This document shows, piece after piece, positions 1 to 9,512 of a stretch of 64,000 nt of DNA (its first letter is position 1; each line of letters starts with the position of its first letter). The DNA is from Ligula intestinalis. Lineage: Eukaryota > Platyhelminthes > Cestoda > Diphyllobothriidea > Diphyllobothriidae. The position numbers and the translations under genes were made by a program. The notes beneath the pieces were generated by a model. That model did no database searches. It saw nothing but the letters and a program-made list of their open reading frames with translations, and was not told the origin of the DNA. The stretch lies in assembly GCA_036362985.1 (NCBI GenBank), contig JAYGXS010000005.1, positions 27,555,194 to 27,619,193 on the forward strand. Reading direction: 5' to 3'.

Positions 1-355
1 GATCCTTCACGGTCCTAGCCGGCAGTTGTCAAGATGTCGACTTGCCAAAGGATGACACCGTGAATACGGGGATCCATGTTCGTTGGGTCGCGATTGTGAG
101 AATTGAAATAAATCGCGTTTGCAAATTGTTGCTGAATTCTCCTGAGCCCGAGAATGATCCCCAGATAGGTGTCGTTGAAGGGCAAAATAAACAGCGGCAG
201 GTGAGGAGAAAAATTGACCTTTGGAGAGTGATTAGCAAGACAGTTGCTTGCACGCGGCGAAGCCGAAAGTGTGCTTGTGTGTTATATTTTCGTTTAAACA
301 AAGTTGGTTATTGATACTTTTAAAAAAACGCACAAGGTGAGTCAAGGGCTCACAT
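1..355 (-). repeat. Putative 3' LTR of the gypsy element (cut by window edge)
   Basis: On the minus strand the pol tail ends near 385. It is followed by a purine-rich stretch (ggtgggggagtaa, minus strand, about 357-369) that would serve as the polypurine tract, and then TGTGAGCCC starting near 355, which fits an LTR start with TG. The sequence from there to base 1 has no coding pattern. The other LTR end and the target duplication lie outside the window, so this is inferred from position and the polypurine tract only. Confidence 0.4.
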
Positions 356-384
356 TACTCCCCCACCAGAGCAGTGGTGGGTTA

Positions 385-711
385 AAAATGCTCGACAAAA
401 GAGGATGTACAAAAAGGTTCAACAACCAGGTCTCGCAAGTTGGTAGGAAAACGAGCATGTCTACCAGAACGAGTGGAATGTGGGGAAGGAGTGGGAGGGG
501 GGGTGAGAGTGAAGGGGGTAGGTACTGGTGGGGAGGGTGGCGGTGGGCTAAGGGCAGCAGGTGGAGTGCAGGGCGAAGGTACCGTGGAAGTGGATGGCCC
601 AGGTGATGATGTCGTGCATTCAACGTATGCCGGCTTCAGTCTGTCGATGGAGACCGTATCAATAGCATCGGTCTTTTGAATGACGAATTGTTTGTCCTTC
701 CGTTCAAGCAC
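385..711 (-). pseudogene. Gypsy pol C-terminal tail (post-integrase, proline-rich)
   Basis: The minus-strand frame begins with LERKDKQFVIQKTDAIDTVS followed by IDRLKPAYVE, the short SH3-like/chromodomain-position segment that ends gypsy integrases and contacts DNA or chromatin. A Ser/Pro/Thr-rich linker follows, then a basic SRSGR-type ending (STRSGRHARFPTNL). It joins the integrase core fragment at about 704-720 with a frame change. The tail itself is open for about 109 codons, so it is one of the better preserved parts. Confidence 0.8.
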
Positions 712-1600
712 ATTGAAGTATCAATTGAATGGTGGGCAAAGGGCCCTGTGAACTGCGTCGTGCCTCACAAACACGAATGGAGTTATGTGCACGAAAACGC
801 GTCGAGCTGTCGCGTGTGTGGGTTGTTGGGCGCAGTGCGGCCATGCGTTGGTGCAGCTGTTGCACGAAGTTGTTCGTGGCGTCAGCGGTGACGGATGAAG
901 ACTGCATGAGCTCACTAGGTAAACGGAGGGATGTGCCGTAAACGAAATCGGTGGCAGTGTATGAAATGTCTTCCTTAACAGCTGAGTGAATGCCGAGGAG
1001 GACGAATGGCAGGTTGTCGCTCCAGTTGTGCGGGGCAGGTTGAGATATCAACGCGTTCCACGAGGCCTTTTGGTGCTGGGATATAGGCAGTGGTTGTGAT
1101 ATGCGAGCACCTGAGCAGTTTTTTGAACTTAAAGAAGAGTGCAGATGTAAACTTACTTCCGCGGTCAGTGGTGAGTGTAGCTGAAACACCGAAGTTGGCT
1201 ATCCAGTGTGTAAGGAAAACCACGGAAATATTCTCTGCCGAGGTATCCGAGATGGGAACGGCGATAGGTCATCGTGTGAAACGATCATCAGAGGTCAGAA
1301 TGTGCGTGAAACTGCGAGATGGGGGTAACGGTCCGATTCAATCCATGTGGACGTGTTGAAAACGGGCGTCCGGAACCGTGAAAGTGCTGGGAGGTGAAAC
1401 AGTGTGCCGTTGGACCCTATTCTTTTGGACAAGCTAAGACTGCCTGGTCCAGATGACAATGTCGGTGTTCATATTTGGCCAGACGAAACGGGCTGCGATG
1501 AACTAGTGGCCGGCATGAACACCGGGGTGTGATAGCGAATGGAAGTGGTCGAAAACAGCCTTCCGGTAGGATTGGGTTACTACATGATGAGGGGTACCTG
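704..1600 (-). pseudogene. Gypsy integrase (zinc-binding and DDE core), broken
   Basis: The minus strand shows the N-terminal zinc-binding region (FDHFHSLSHPGVHAGH), then the core: HVHMD (first catalytic Asp), TTDRGSKF (second Asp) and PAPKGLVERVD (catalytic Glu), followed by NWSDNLPFVLLGIHSAVKED and FVYGTSLRLPSE. The three catalytic acidic residues are still readable. The zinc-finger CxxC is lost: the expected Cys pair reads S-stop-L-V near 1430. Tryptophan codons after HVHMD and after DRFTR have become TGA. Several frames are needed, so the enzyme cannot be made. Confidence 0.88.
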
Positions 1601-1646
1601 TAGAAAAATCACACACGATAGAGCCTAGTGCCGCGGGGAGCGCAGC

Positions 1647-2258
1647 CTAACACAGCTGAAGCACAGAAGACGCAATCATTTCAATGATGTAGTCATCAGG
1701 TGTCTGCGCTTCCGCAAGCTTCGACAGGTCTAACGTGGTGATAAGAGTGTTGACCTCTGCACGGGACAAGGCATTAGCAACGGCATTCTCATTACCGAAA
1801 ACATAGCATATGTCGGAGATGAATTCAGAGATGGAATCAAGGTGACGTACTTCGCGTGGCGAATATCGATCTGGCTTAGCTATGAGGGCGTAAGTGAGAG
1901 GTTTGTGATCCGTGTGGACCTGTAAATCTCTCCCCTCTAGCAGATGACGAAAATGTCGGTTAACCAGGTAGATGTCGAGAAGATCGCGTGAGAAAGTACT
2001 AAAGCGAGTCTGCGCCGGCTGAAGCTTCTGGGAGAAGAAGGCTAGCGGCTGCAATTGTCCGTAGACTTGTTGCTACAGAAATGCACCGACGGCAATGCTT
2101 AAGGCATCGGTGGTCAGGATAAGCTGTGTATCAGCATCGGTGCTCAAATTATGAAGCAGGGTGACATCCGCGAGTGCTTTCTTGGCTACCTCAAATTCTT
2201 CAAGAGCACTGGGTGAAAGTTTATGCGACTTGGACTTTGACTTCAAAAGATCCGTCAA
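1647..2258 (-). pseudogene. Gypsy RNase H domain, broken
   Basis: The minus strand carries the RT-connection and RNase H: LEEFEVAKKALADVTLL, LILTTDALSIAVGAFL, then after a short gap PLAFFSQKLQPAQTRFS, FSRDLLDIYLVNRHFRHLLE, VHTDHKPLTYAL and VFGNENAVANALSR. This domain removes the RNA strand during cDNA synthesis. Of the usual acidic residues, the Asp in TTDA and in HTDHKPL remain. The Glu of the normal FSRELLAIY motif is Asp here, and the Asp of NAVADALSR is Asn. A stop near 2055-2072 separates the two blocks. Confidence 0.88.
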
Positions 2259-3209
2259 AGGTGCCAGGGCGGTGGCACAATTTTATATGAAACACCAGTA
2301 GTAGTTGATTAGGCCGATGAAACGGTGGAGCTGAGTTATGGCCTTTGGGGACGGAAAGGACAACACGCTTTGTACCTTCTTTGGAAGGGGTATGATCCCA
2401 TGTTGGTCACGATGATGGCCAAGAAAATCCAGAGAAGTGACGTTAAAAGACGCTGATCGACGTTTAGCTATGGACCATTTTGCTGAAAACGATAGAAAAC
2501 TTGAGGTATATGTTCAACGTGTTCCTTGGGTGACGAGCTTGCGACAAGGATGTCGTCAAAGTACAAAAAACTTGAAGGAAAGACTGCTATTTATGTCATT
2601 GACAAAACGTTGAAACGTTTGGGCCGAGTTTCGCAAAAAGAAAGGCATGCAAAGGAATTCGAACAGGCCGATTGGGGTCGTGACGGCAGTTTAAGGGATG
2701 TGCTCCTCCCCGACCGGTATTTGGGTGATATGTTCGCACGAGGTCAATCTTGGAAGAAAACCGTCTTTCCAGCCAACATGTGGGAACATTCATGAATATG
2801 GGGAATCGGTACCTGTCCGGGACTGTAGCTGGATTGCGAGCGCGATAATCACCGTATGGCCTTCAATCATTGGATGACTTTTTGGGCACCATGTGCAGTG
2901 GTGAAGCCCATGGACTGGACGAAGTACGGATAATCCCCAAAATCAACATGTGCTCGAATTCATTCTTTGCGATTTGCAGCTTTTTAGGGTGAAGCCTTCG
3001 GGATGAGCATGTACCGGTCTGCCGGTGGTAGTGATATGTGGGCGCAGGGCGTGTTGAACATGCTGCGTGAACTGACAGGGCTTAGAAAGGGGAGTATAAT
3101 TACTCAAGAGGTCAGACAATGGCGGGCTTTGCACGGCCACGTGAATGCCGAAGGAAGGCTCAAACGAAACTACCGCGACAGTAAACAGCTGAGTGGTAGG
3201 ATCTAGCAA
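2259..3209 (-). pseudogene. Gypsy reverse transcriptase, broken
   Basis: Starting near 3209 on the minus strand: LDPTTQLFTVAVVS, then SDLLSNYTPLSKPCQFTQHV and TTGRPVHAHPEGFTLK (the lead-in to RT), then SSKIDLVRTYH (motif A, catalytic Asp) near 2740. The active-site box reads YFDDILVASSS at about 2530-2565 (YFDD codons 2552-2563), and downstream come LDFLGHHRDQHGIIPLPKKV and LHRFIGLINYYW near 2300-2450. Both Asp residues of YxDD are intact, but frameshifts after motif A (about 2620-2720) and a stop near 2285 break the frame. Confidence 0.88.
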
Positions 3210-3540
3210 CTTCTGATTTTTCAGGTCAACTGTGAGGCCAAAGTGTGACAGGAAATCTGCTCCAATGATAGGCGACTGGACGTCGGCTTAGATGAAGACC
3301 CATTGGAAGCGCGACGAAGCCCGAGGTCTAACGTCAGGGACGGTTGACCGAACGTGGTGATAGAACTGTTGTTCGCAGCCTGCAGTGTTTACTGCGATAG
3401 CTGGAGATGATAACGACGAGGGGACTGTAAAAATGCTAACCTTTGCGCCTGTTTAGACCAAGAAACGGAACCCTGTGGACTTGTCGGTCACGTTAAACAG
3501 GCGAATGTGTCGCGAGTTGCCAGCACAAGTCGTCGCCTTT
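3210..3540 (-). pseudogene. Gypsy aspartic protease with stop at the catalytic Asp
   Basis: The minus-strand frame runs THCAG-like start, RHIRLFNVTDKSTGFRFLV, then stop-TGAKVSIFTVPSS, and ends SPIIGADFLSHFGLTVDLKN. In retroviral-type proteases the motif is LVDTGA; here the Asp codon is TAA (3453-3455), so the active-site residue itself is the nonsense mutation. The second conserved element (IIGADFL) is intact. The fragment lies directly before RT in the usual Gag-Pro-Pol order. Confidence 0.82.
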
Positions 3541-4425
3541 ACTGGCTTGCGGTGCCGATTCCCGAAAGTGGAAGTCTAGAATAAAGACAAGGCGAGACGC
3601 ATTTAATAGCATCTGTGCCGAATCGTCTCTGGTACCAGCAGGCCTTTTCGTCTGCACGCTCTTTTGTGTAAGAACGATTGCGGCTTGCAGAGGGAAGACC
3701 GGTTTGAAGCCGGTCGAGTGTGGAACACATCGTTCTCACTTGAGAACACAATAACTTGACAGCATCTTTAAGTTCCTGCAGGTCGTCATTTCTAGTGTCT
3801 GTAGAGTCGCATATCGGTATAGAGGGTGAAGTAGAATGCCGGAATGTGGTATTGAGTGATTTAGCGTACTTTCGCTCTGTATGGCTGTTATGTTAACAGT
3901 CGGATCGTGAGAACTTAACATGGGAGACGGCATGCTGAGGTACTGCGGTCAAGGCTTGATTTACAGCGTACGAACTAGTACCAGGGTAACATTGATGGAT
4001 GCAGTCTGCTTGATCCGTGAGTTTGGTCAGCGGAACATCGTCGCCAAGCAGATGAGTACCTGTTGCATTGGATAGGGTAATTTATCCATCCAAATGCGAC
4101 AGAAAATTGAATCATCTAAGGTGCGACCAGCAAGCAGGTGACGCATGTGGCGCATTAGAGCAAAGGGGTTTGGTAGCCGAGCTCGACATTTTTGAGGAGT
4201 TGGCGAAGCTTGCTGACGGCACATTGTGCCATACGCTCGAGAATAGCCTTTTTTTAAGCTAGACTAGGGCTTGAATTTGGAAATGGGATCAAGGAGATCC
4301 TGAACGTTAAAAGCGATGTCGAAAGGTAAGTATTGCACGATGAACGCGTAACGCTTATGCTCGCCAGTTATCTGCTTTGAGGCAAAAACAGCCTCGATCT
4401 GTTTGAACAAGACCGTCGGGTAACG
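3540..4425 (-). pseudogene. Gypsy Gag, broken, with CHCC-type Cys box
   Basis: Minus-strand pieces: IEAVFASKQITGEHKRYAFI and VQYLPFDIAFNVQDLLDP (4270-4420; matrix/capsid start), then LMRHMRHLLAGRTLDD and KLPYPMQQVLICLA (4030-4200; capsid), then ADEKACWYQRRFGTDAIKC plus VSPC (3600-3670; RNA-binding knuckle). The knuckle is C-x2-Q-x9-C-x3-C. Related elements have His where this copy has Gln, a CHCC-type box unlike the usual CCHC; I recall this as a CsRN1-clade trait. A stop follows FKP near 4270, and further frameshifts split capsid from nucleocapsid. Confidence 0.78.
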
Positions 4426-4655
4426 CATTTAGTATGGGGAAATCTTAATGGATATGTGAAAAGCCTAACGCTCATCCTGAACAGGTGGTATACTCGAGTT
4501 GTTAGAACCAGCATCATCTTTGCCACAATCGTGAAATTGGAAGTATTCGTCGCCAATGTTGAAAAACGTATGAATGGCAGAGTCAAACGGGAAAAAGCAG
4601 GTGAATGGAAGAAAAAATAAGACGAGGATGCCAATAGAAATGGGGTCATCAAATC

Positions 4656-6612
4656 CACTCATAAATGTGCGAATCTGGATAAAATATGCTTCCAAACTAA
4701 ACAAAGTTAATGTGGTGGTCAGACGTCCCCTTCGGGTGACCGCCTGCCAGACCGATTCCGGCAAAGTCATAAAAGAAGTAAAAGTGGAATCACAGAATTT
4801 GGGGGTTACTTGATACAGAACTGTTTCCGGCTTATAAGCCTTCATCAGCGAAACATAACCCTGAACACCAGCTAGTCGGACAAAACAAACGAACGCAGTC
4901 ACATACGGCGCAGTTCGTCCACATCTGGTGGTTATCAGATAAGTCAAAAATACTTCATCGAACCGTTGTTCATCAGCGCATTGCCACCTGTCATTTGCTA
5001 TCATTGCTGATGGGGTATATATTCACTCATTAATGTACAAACACACATCGAATAGCCTTTCAAACTAAACAAAATGCATCTGGTTGTCACAGGTCCCCAA
5101 CAGGTGACACCCTGCCAGGCTATTTTCAGGCCAATTCATAAAATCAGAAAGGAAGGTAAAACCGCATTTGGGAGTTATTTGATACAGAATAGTTTCGCGC
5201 TTATTAGCCTTCATCAGCCAAACATAACCATGAACATCAGGTGGTCGAATAAACAACACAAATACACTGACAGACGGCAGAGTTGGTCCACCGCTTGTGT
5301 CGATCACATAACTTATGAGCACTTCATCGAACCGCAGTTAATCAGTGCCTTGCCACCTGCCATTTTCAGTCCTTGCTGATCGGGTATATATTGACCCAGA
5401 AATGTGCGAACCTGGATAAAATAGGCTTCCGACCTAAACAAAGTTAATGGGTTTTTCAAAGGTCCCCGAAAGATAAACGCCTGTCACGCCGATTCCGGCC
5501 AAGTCATACGAGCAGTTAGGGGCCTACCACAGATTTTGGGGGAAACTTGACATAAAACTAATTCGGCCTTATTAAAATGCATTAGCTAAGCATAACGCTG
5601 AACACCTGCTGGTGGGAAAACACAAAGAAACGCACTCACTGACGACACAGTTGTGACACCACTGATGTTAACCAGATGGGTCATAATAACTTCATCGAAC
5701 AGCAGTTCGTCAGCGCTCTCCAAATGCCATTTGCTGTTACTGCTGATTGGATATTCATTCACTCATAAGTGTGCAAACACTGATCGAATAGACCTCCGCA
5801 CTAAAACAAAGTTCATGTTGTGGTCAGAGGTCCCCCACGGGTGATCGCTTGCCTGGCCGATTCCAGCAATGTCATAATAGCATGAAATGACAGGATTTGG
5901 GGTTTGATACAGAACTGCGTTGGGGTTATTAGCCTTAATCAGTCAAGCCTTACCCTGAACACCAGCTGGTCCGACAATAAAAACAAACGCACTCGCAGAC
6001 GGCATGGTTGGTCCATCACTTGTGTCTATCAGATGGATCATAATCATTTCATTGATCCGCAGTTCATCAGCGCCTCGCCACCTGCCATTTGCTGTCACTG
6101 CTGGTTGTGTAAAAAATTACTCAGAATTGTGCGAGCACCGATCGAATAGACCTCCGAACGAAAAAAATGTTCATATGGTGGTCAGAGTTCCCCAACGGGT
6201 GACCGCCTGCCAGGCTGATACCGCCAAGTCATTATAGCCATTTTGGGAAATTGATACCGAACTGTTTCCGGCATATTAGCTTTCATCAGCCAAGCAAAGC
6301 CCTAAACACCAGTCGGTCGGACAACACAAACAAACGCACTCACATACGGCGCAGTTGGTCCACCACTGGTGTCTATCAGATGGGCCATAAATACCTCATC
6401 GAACCGCATTTAATCAGCACCCCGTCACCTGTATTTTGCTCTCATTGCTGATTGGGTATATGATGACTCAGAAATGTGCGAACACCGATAGAATATGCTT
6501 CCGAAGTAAACAAAATGTATGTGGCGGTCAGAAGTCCCAAACGGGTGACCGCCTGCCAAGCCGATGCCGGCCAAGTAATAAAGGTAGTAAGGGTGGTATA
6601 ACTGCAGGCGGT
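4656..6612 (+). repeat. Tandem array, about six copies of a 345-370 bp unit
   Basis: The block around GGTCAGA-GTCCCC-ACGGGTGACCGCCTGCCA recurs, diverged, near 4712, 5083, 5451, 5819, 6177 and 6521, giving spacings of about 371, 368, 368, 358 and 344 bp. Other shared blocks are ACTCATAAATGTGCGAA, CACTCACATACGGCGCAG and GCTGATTGGGTATAT. Unit length is not a multiple of three and no frame crosses units; open frames inside it (for example 4465-5004 minus) read the same satellite. Copies differ by many point changes, so the array is old. The 4426-4655 stretch between Gag and the first clear unit shows nothing recognisable. Confidence 0.9.
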
Positions 6613-6935
6613 AACCCATTCGGTACCTCTGACCACCACATTAACTTTGCTTATTTTTGAATCCTATTGGATTGGTTTTCGGACATTTATGAGTGAATAT
6701 ATACCCAATCAGCAGTGACAGCAAATAATTAGCGGCGAGGCACTGATGAACTGTGGTTATGTGAAGTGTTAATGACCCATCTGATATACACCAGTGGTGG
6801 ACCAATTGCGCCGTATGTGAGTGATTTACTTGTGTTTTCCAACCAGCTGTTTTTCACGTTTATGCTTGACTGATATAGGCTAATAAGCCAGAAGCAGTTC
6901 TGAATCAAGTAATTCCCAAATGCTGTTAAACCTTC
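6613..6935 (-). repeat. Inverted terminal copy of the tandem-array unit
   Basis: From about 6613 the same unit appears in reverse complement: TCTGACCACCACATTAACTT matches the complement of the direct unit near 4700. Downstream blocks ATATACCCAATCAGCAGTGA, GACCCATCTGATATACACCA and GCGCCGTATGTGAGTGA follow in the reversed order. The last direct copy and this copy therefore face each other across a few bases at about 6600-6613. Confidence 0.85.
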
Positions 6936-6942
6936 CCTTAAT

Positions 6943-6977
6943 GATATATATATATATATATGTAAAAAATATATATT
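6943..6977. repeat. (TA)n microsatellite
   Basis: About ten TA dinucleotides (6943-6962) followed by a broken AT run to 6977. It sits directly after the inverted copy of the tandem unit. Confidence 0.95.
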
Positions 6978-8107
6978 TTAGCGTAGACGTTACCACCATC
7001 TTTAAGATTTTAAAGCTAACGGAAATAGAAACGTATTAATTTTCATTATCTTAGAGATAAAATGGCTCTATACTTAACAATTTAATCGAATTTATGAGGA
7101 CAGAATATTCTACTAGCGAAGCATTGTTATTTCATAAATAACTTTTCAGGACCCCTTGCACAATACTTTAGTCTGCTTTATTTGGTCACCGCCATTTCCT
7201 TATTTTTTTAACAGAACTTACCTGTTTTCTTGTAAAAAACTTTCTGAAAGTGGTTTCCCGAACATCTTGCAACTATTGTCGGAATCATTGCTGCCGGCTT
7301 CGGGTATGGCGCGTTCATATTTACACCAATACAGACGTTTAGCATAAACCCAAATAGCCTGACTGACTTGAATACTGACTGACTTCTATACGTGTTAGAA
7401 CAATGATCTGTAGGTTATTTTGAACCCACTTTATTAAATAAACTTAATCGTGAACCACAAAATTGTTAAACAAACATTTTAATCTTGTGGATGCATTAAG
7501 CAAGTATGATACTTTTATGTCCATTTGTTTAAATTTTAACTTTAATGATCCATCCTTTTAGCTCATTAATAATGGCGAGAGAACCAAACACATTCATTAT
7601 CCTTGGTGGCGTAATGTTGAGCCTTCATATCACTGGGTTTATCATCTGACAGGAAAGAAATGTTGTAGACACAGAAGAAAAATTTGACCACAGTGCATCT
7701 GAAAATTATTTAAAACTAAATCAGGACGAAGGGTACAATAACGCTGCCAACTCCGTGTAAGTCTTGTTTTATTGTTTCGTACATTCTTAAAACAGCCTAC
7801 ATATTTACCAAAATCATGTCGCTTTTCTTTCACAGGGGAAAATCTTCCTCGATATTAGAGAATGTGGAACTTGACGCGTATGATTTATTTTTGAAAACGT
7901 GAATTTATTAGATACTTATATCAGATAAAGTCGCTTTATGAGACATGTTTATTCATACTTTAAAAATAATTATCTTTTATTTAATAGAATATGAAACCTA
8001 TATGCTGCAATAATTCCCCAAAATATGCTTTATGGCTCTCACTACAGAAATCCAGCTATGCTTCATCTTATTTTGCTACTTTAGACCCACGAAGCTTTTA
8101 TCCCTAT
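6978..8107. other. AT-rich stretch, no gene recognised
   Basis: The sequence is AT-rich with only short random-looking frames. The Helitron should continue here on the minus strand after its truncated Rep fragment, but I can recognise no helicase motif, CTRR end or terminal hairpin with confidence. Confidence 0.6.
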
Positions 8108-9485
8108 TCACACATCAGACTTGATAACCGAATGTCCATCTTCTGGAATACCTACCTTTCGTAGGGCACACTTGTTTCGATTCCTTGTGTAGTATGAGGG
8201 GACCTGAAAATACAAAATTGTCTGGGCAAACGAATGTTGTTGGTACAATTTAAAGAAAGCAGCCAAAGTTGTATCTGTAGGATTATGAAGCGGATCCAAG
8301 AGGAATCCTTCCTTTAAGCAAATCCGTTGGTCATTTTCTAGGTGGATGCTTAAGTGTTCAATGGCCTGGAAAAAGATTATGGATATCAAAACCAAAGATT
8401 CTCTAGAATGCCTCATTGCTGCTGATGCTCCTGTCCATTGTGTACTGGGTAATCTCATCAATATTGTGATGGTGGTTGAGAGAGTATATGGCGGCATGGG
8501 ATCCTTTGTTTATGTACTTGCAGACGTACTTGGTGGACTTCGCTGAGTTGCAAAATGTAACGTTAGTGTTGGCGTTGAATACTTTTGACAGAAAAGGGCC
8601 ATATGGAATAATCCAAAGGTTATCAATTAACACACCACCGTTTCGCCTTTCATTGATAACTGCTTATGATCCGCCAATCTCAGGTTGTCGCCTTCTATAG
8701 AGAGGGTAACCATCCCCATCAGTCTGAGTTGCATCTAGAAATCGATTGAGATATTTCTTGGTACATTTCCCACCCTTCATGCAAGGGCTGTTAGGATTTA
8801 TCTGACCGCATGGGCCATGCATCATATGAGATTTGATCGTTTCAAACAGGACAAGATCAACGGATCGGTCTGGCAACTCTGCGCATACAAATTTGTCAAC
8901 ATCGGATGAGTGAAATGTTTCCTTCGGCCAGACAAAAATGTGAGCGTAGGCCAATCCTCTCTTTTGCCACTTAACAATGTACATGTGACACTGAACATCA
9001 CTGAAAATTTTGAATTTTGTGATAAGTCTCATTATTCTTTTCAACTTAAGCTGGAATACCCGCGCGGACAAATCATGGCGATCCTGTTTCTTTTGACCGG
9101 GGAACAACTCATTAGTAATTTCAGGCCACGATGGGTTGCAGGTAAACGTAATGAATAGGTCCGGGCGACCAAAATGCCTAACACAAACCAACACATCTTG
9201 GGTTTTCTCATGCATTTAGCGAAAAGACCCAGTGTGGCTTGACGGCAAGATGAAAAGTTGACCACGACCAGCACCATGACCACCATCAGAAAGGATATTG
9301 TCTCTTAGGTGGATGTAGTTGTCCACGCGAAGTGCTTTCTGGTGTGTGCGTAAAAAGCAAAGGCGTTCTGTTTCCATTTTGGCAAACATATCATCAGAAA
9401 ACTGCAGGAAAAACTTTTGAATCGACAAATTAGGTTGAAAGTTCCTTCCCGAATTATAAGGTGATATACGTAGAAGGCTTGCAGA
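8108..9485 (-). pseudogene. Helitron Rep (HUH nuclease) domain, broken
   Basis: The minus strand shows the Helitron_like_N/Rep region: FYVYHLIIREGTFN, FLQFSDDMFAKMETERL, ALRVDNYIHLRDN, GRGQLFILPSSHTGS, KTQDVLVCVRHFGRPDLFIT, FTCNPSWPEI, WQKRGLAYAHIFVWPKE, MMHGPCGQINPNSPCMKGG, GDGYPLYRRR, STKYVCKYINKGS, then HLSIHLENDQR and TTLAAFFKLYQQ. This domain nicks and joins single strands in rolling-circle transposition. The HUH motif should read HAH, but the first His is Tyr (codon 8946-8948). The two-tyrosine motif (KYVCKY) is intact. At least three frameshifts are needed (near 9420, 9215 and 8450-8640) and homology stops after GHSVIKSD at 8108. Confidence 0.88.
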
Positions 9486-9512
9486 GAAGTCGCAAGACGA
9501 ATTGCCAAGCAG

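Larger units (their letters stand above)
1..4425 (-). mobile_element. Decayed Ty3/gypsy LTR retrotransposon, CsRN1-like
   Basis: Read on the minus strand from about 4425 leftward, the pieces fall in the canonical gypsy order: Gag, aspartic protease, reverse transcriptase, RNase H, integrase, and a proline-rich tail before a putative LTR. No single frame runs through: stops and frameshifts separate the pieces, so the copy is dead. The Gag Cys box and the integrase wording (NWSDNLPFVLLGIHSAVKED) resemble the CsRN1 clade of Ty3/gypsy elements known from flukes and tapeworms; this is family knowledge, not a search result. The 3' LTR would lie at the left edge of the window. I see no matching 5' LTR right of Gag, where the tandem array begins about 230 bp later. 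Confidence 0.9.

Noticed and set aside
4465..5004. 179-codon minus-strand open frame
   Set aside because: It lies mostly inside the tandem array; the same peptide recurs out of frame in the other units, so it is a satellite shadow.
4656..6935. CRISPR-like array
   Set aside because: Units are hundreds of bases long and diverged throughout, with no short constant repeat and unique spacers; the context is animal DNA.
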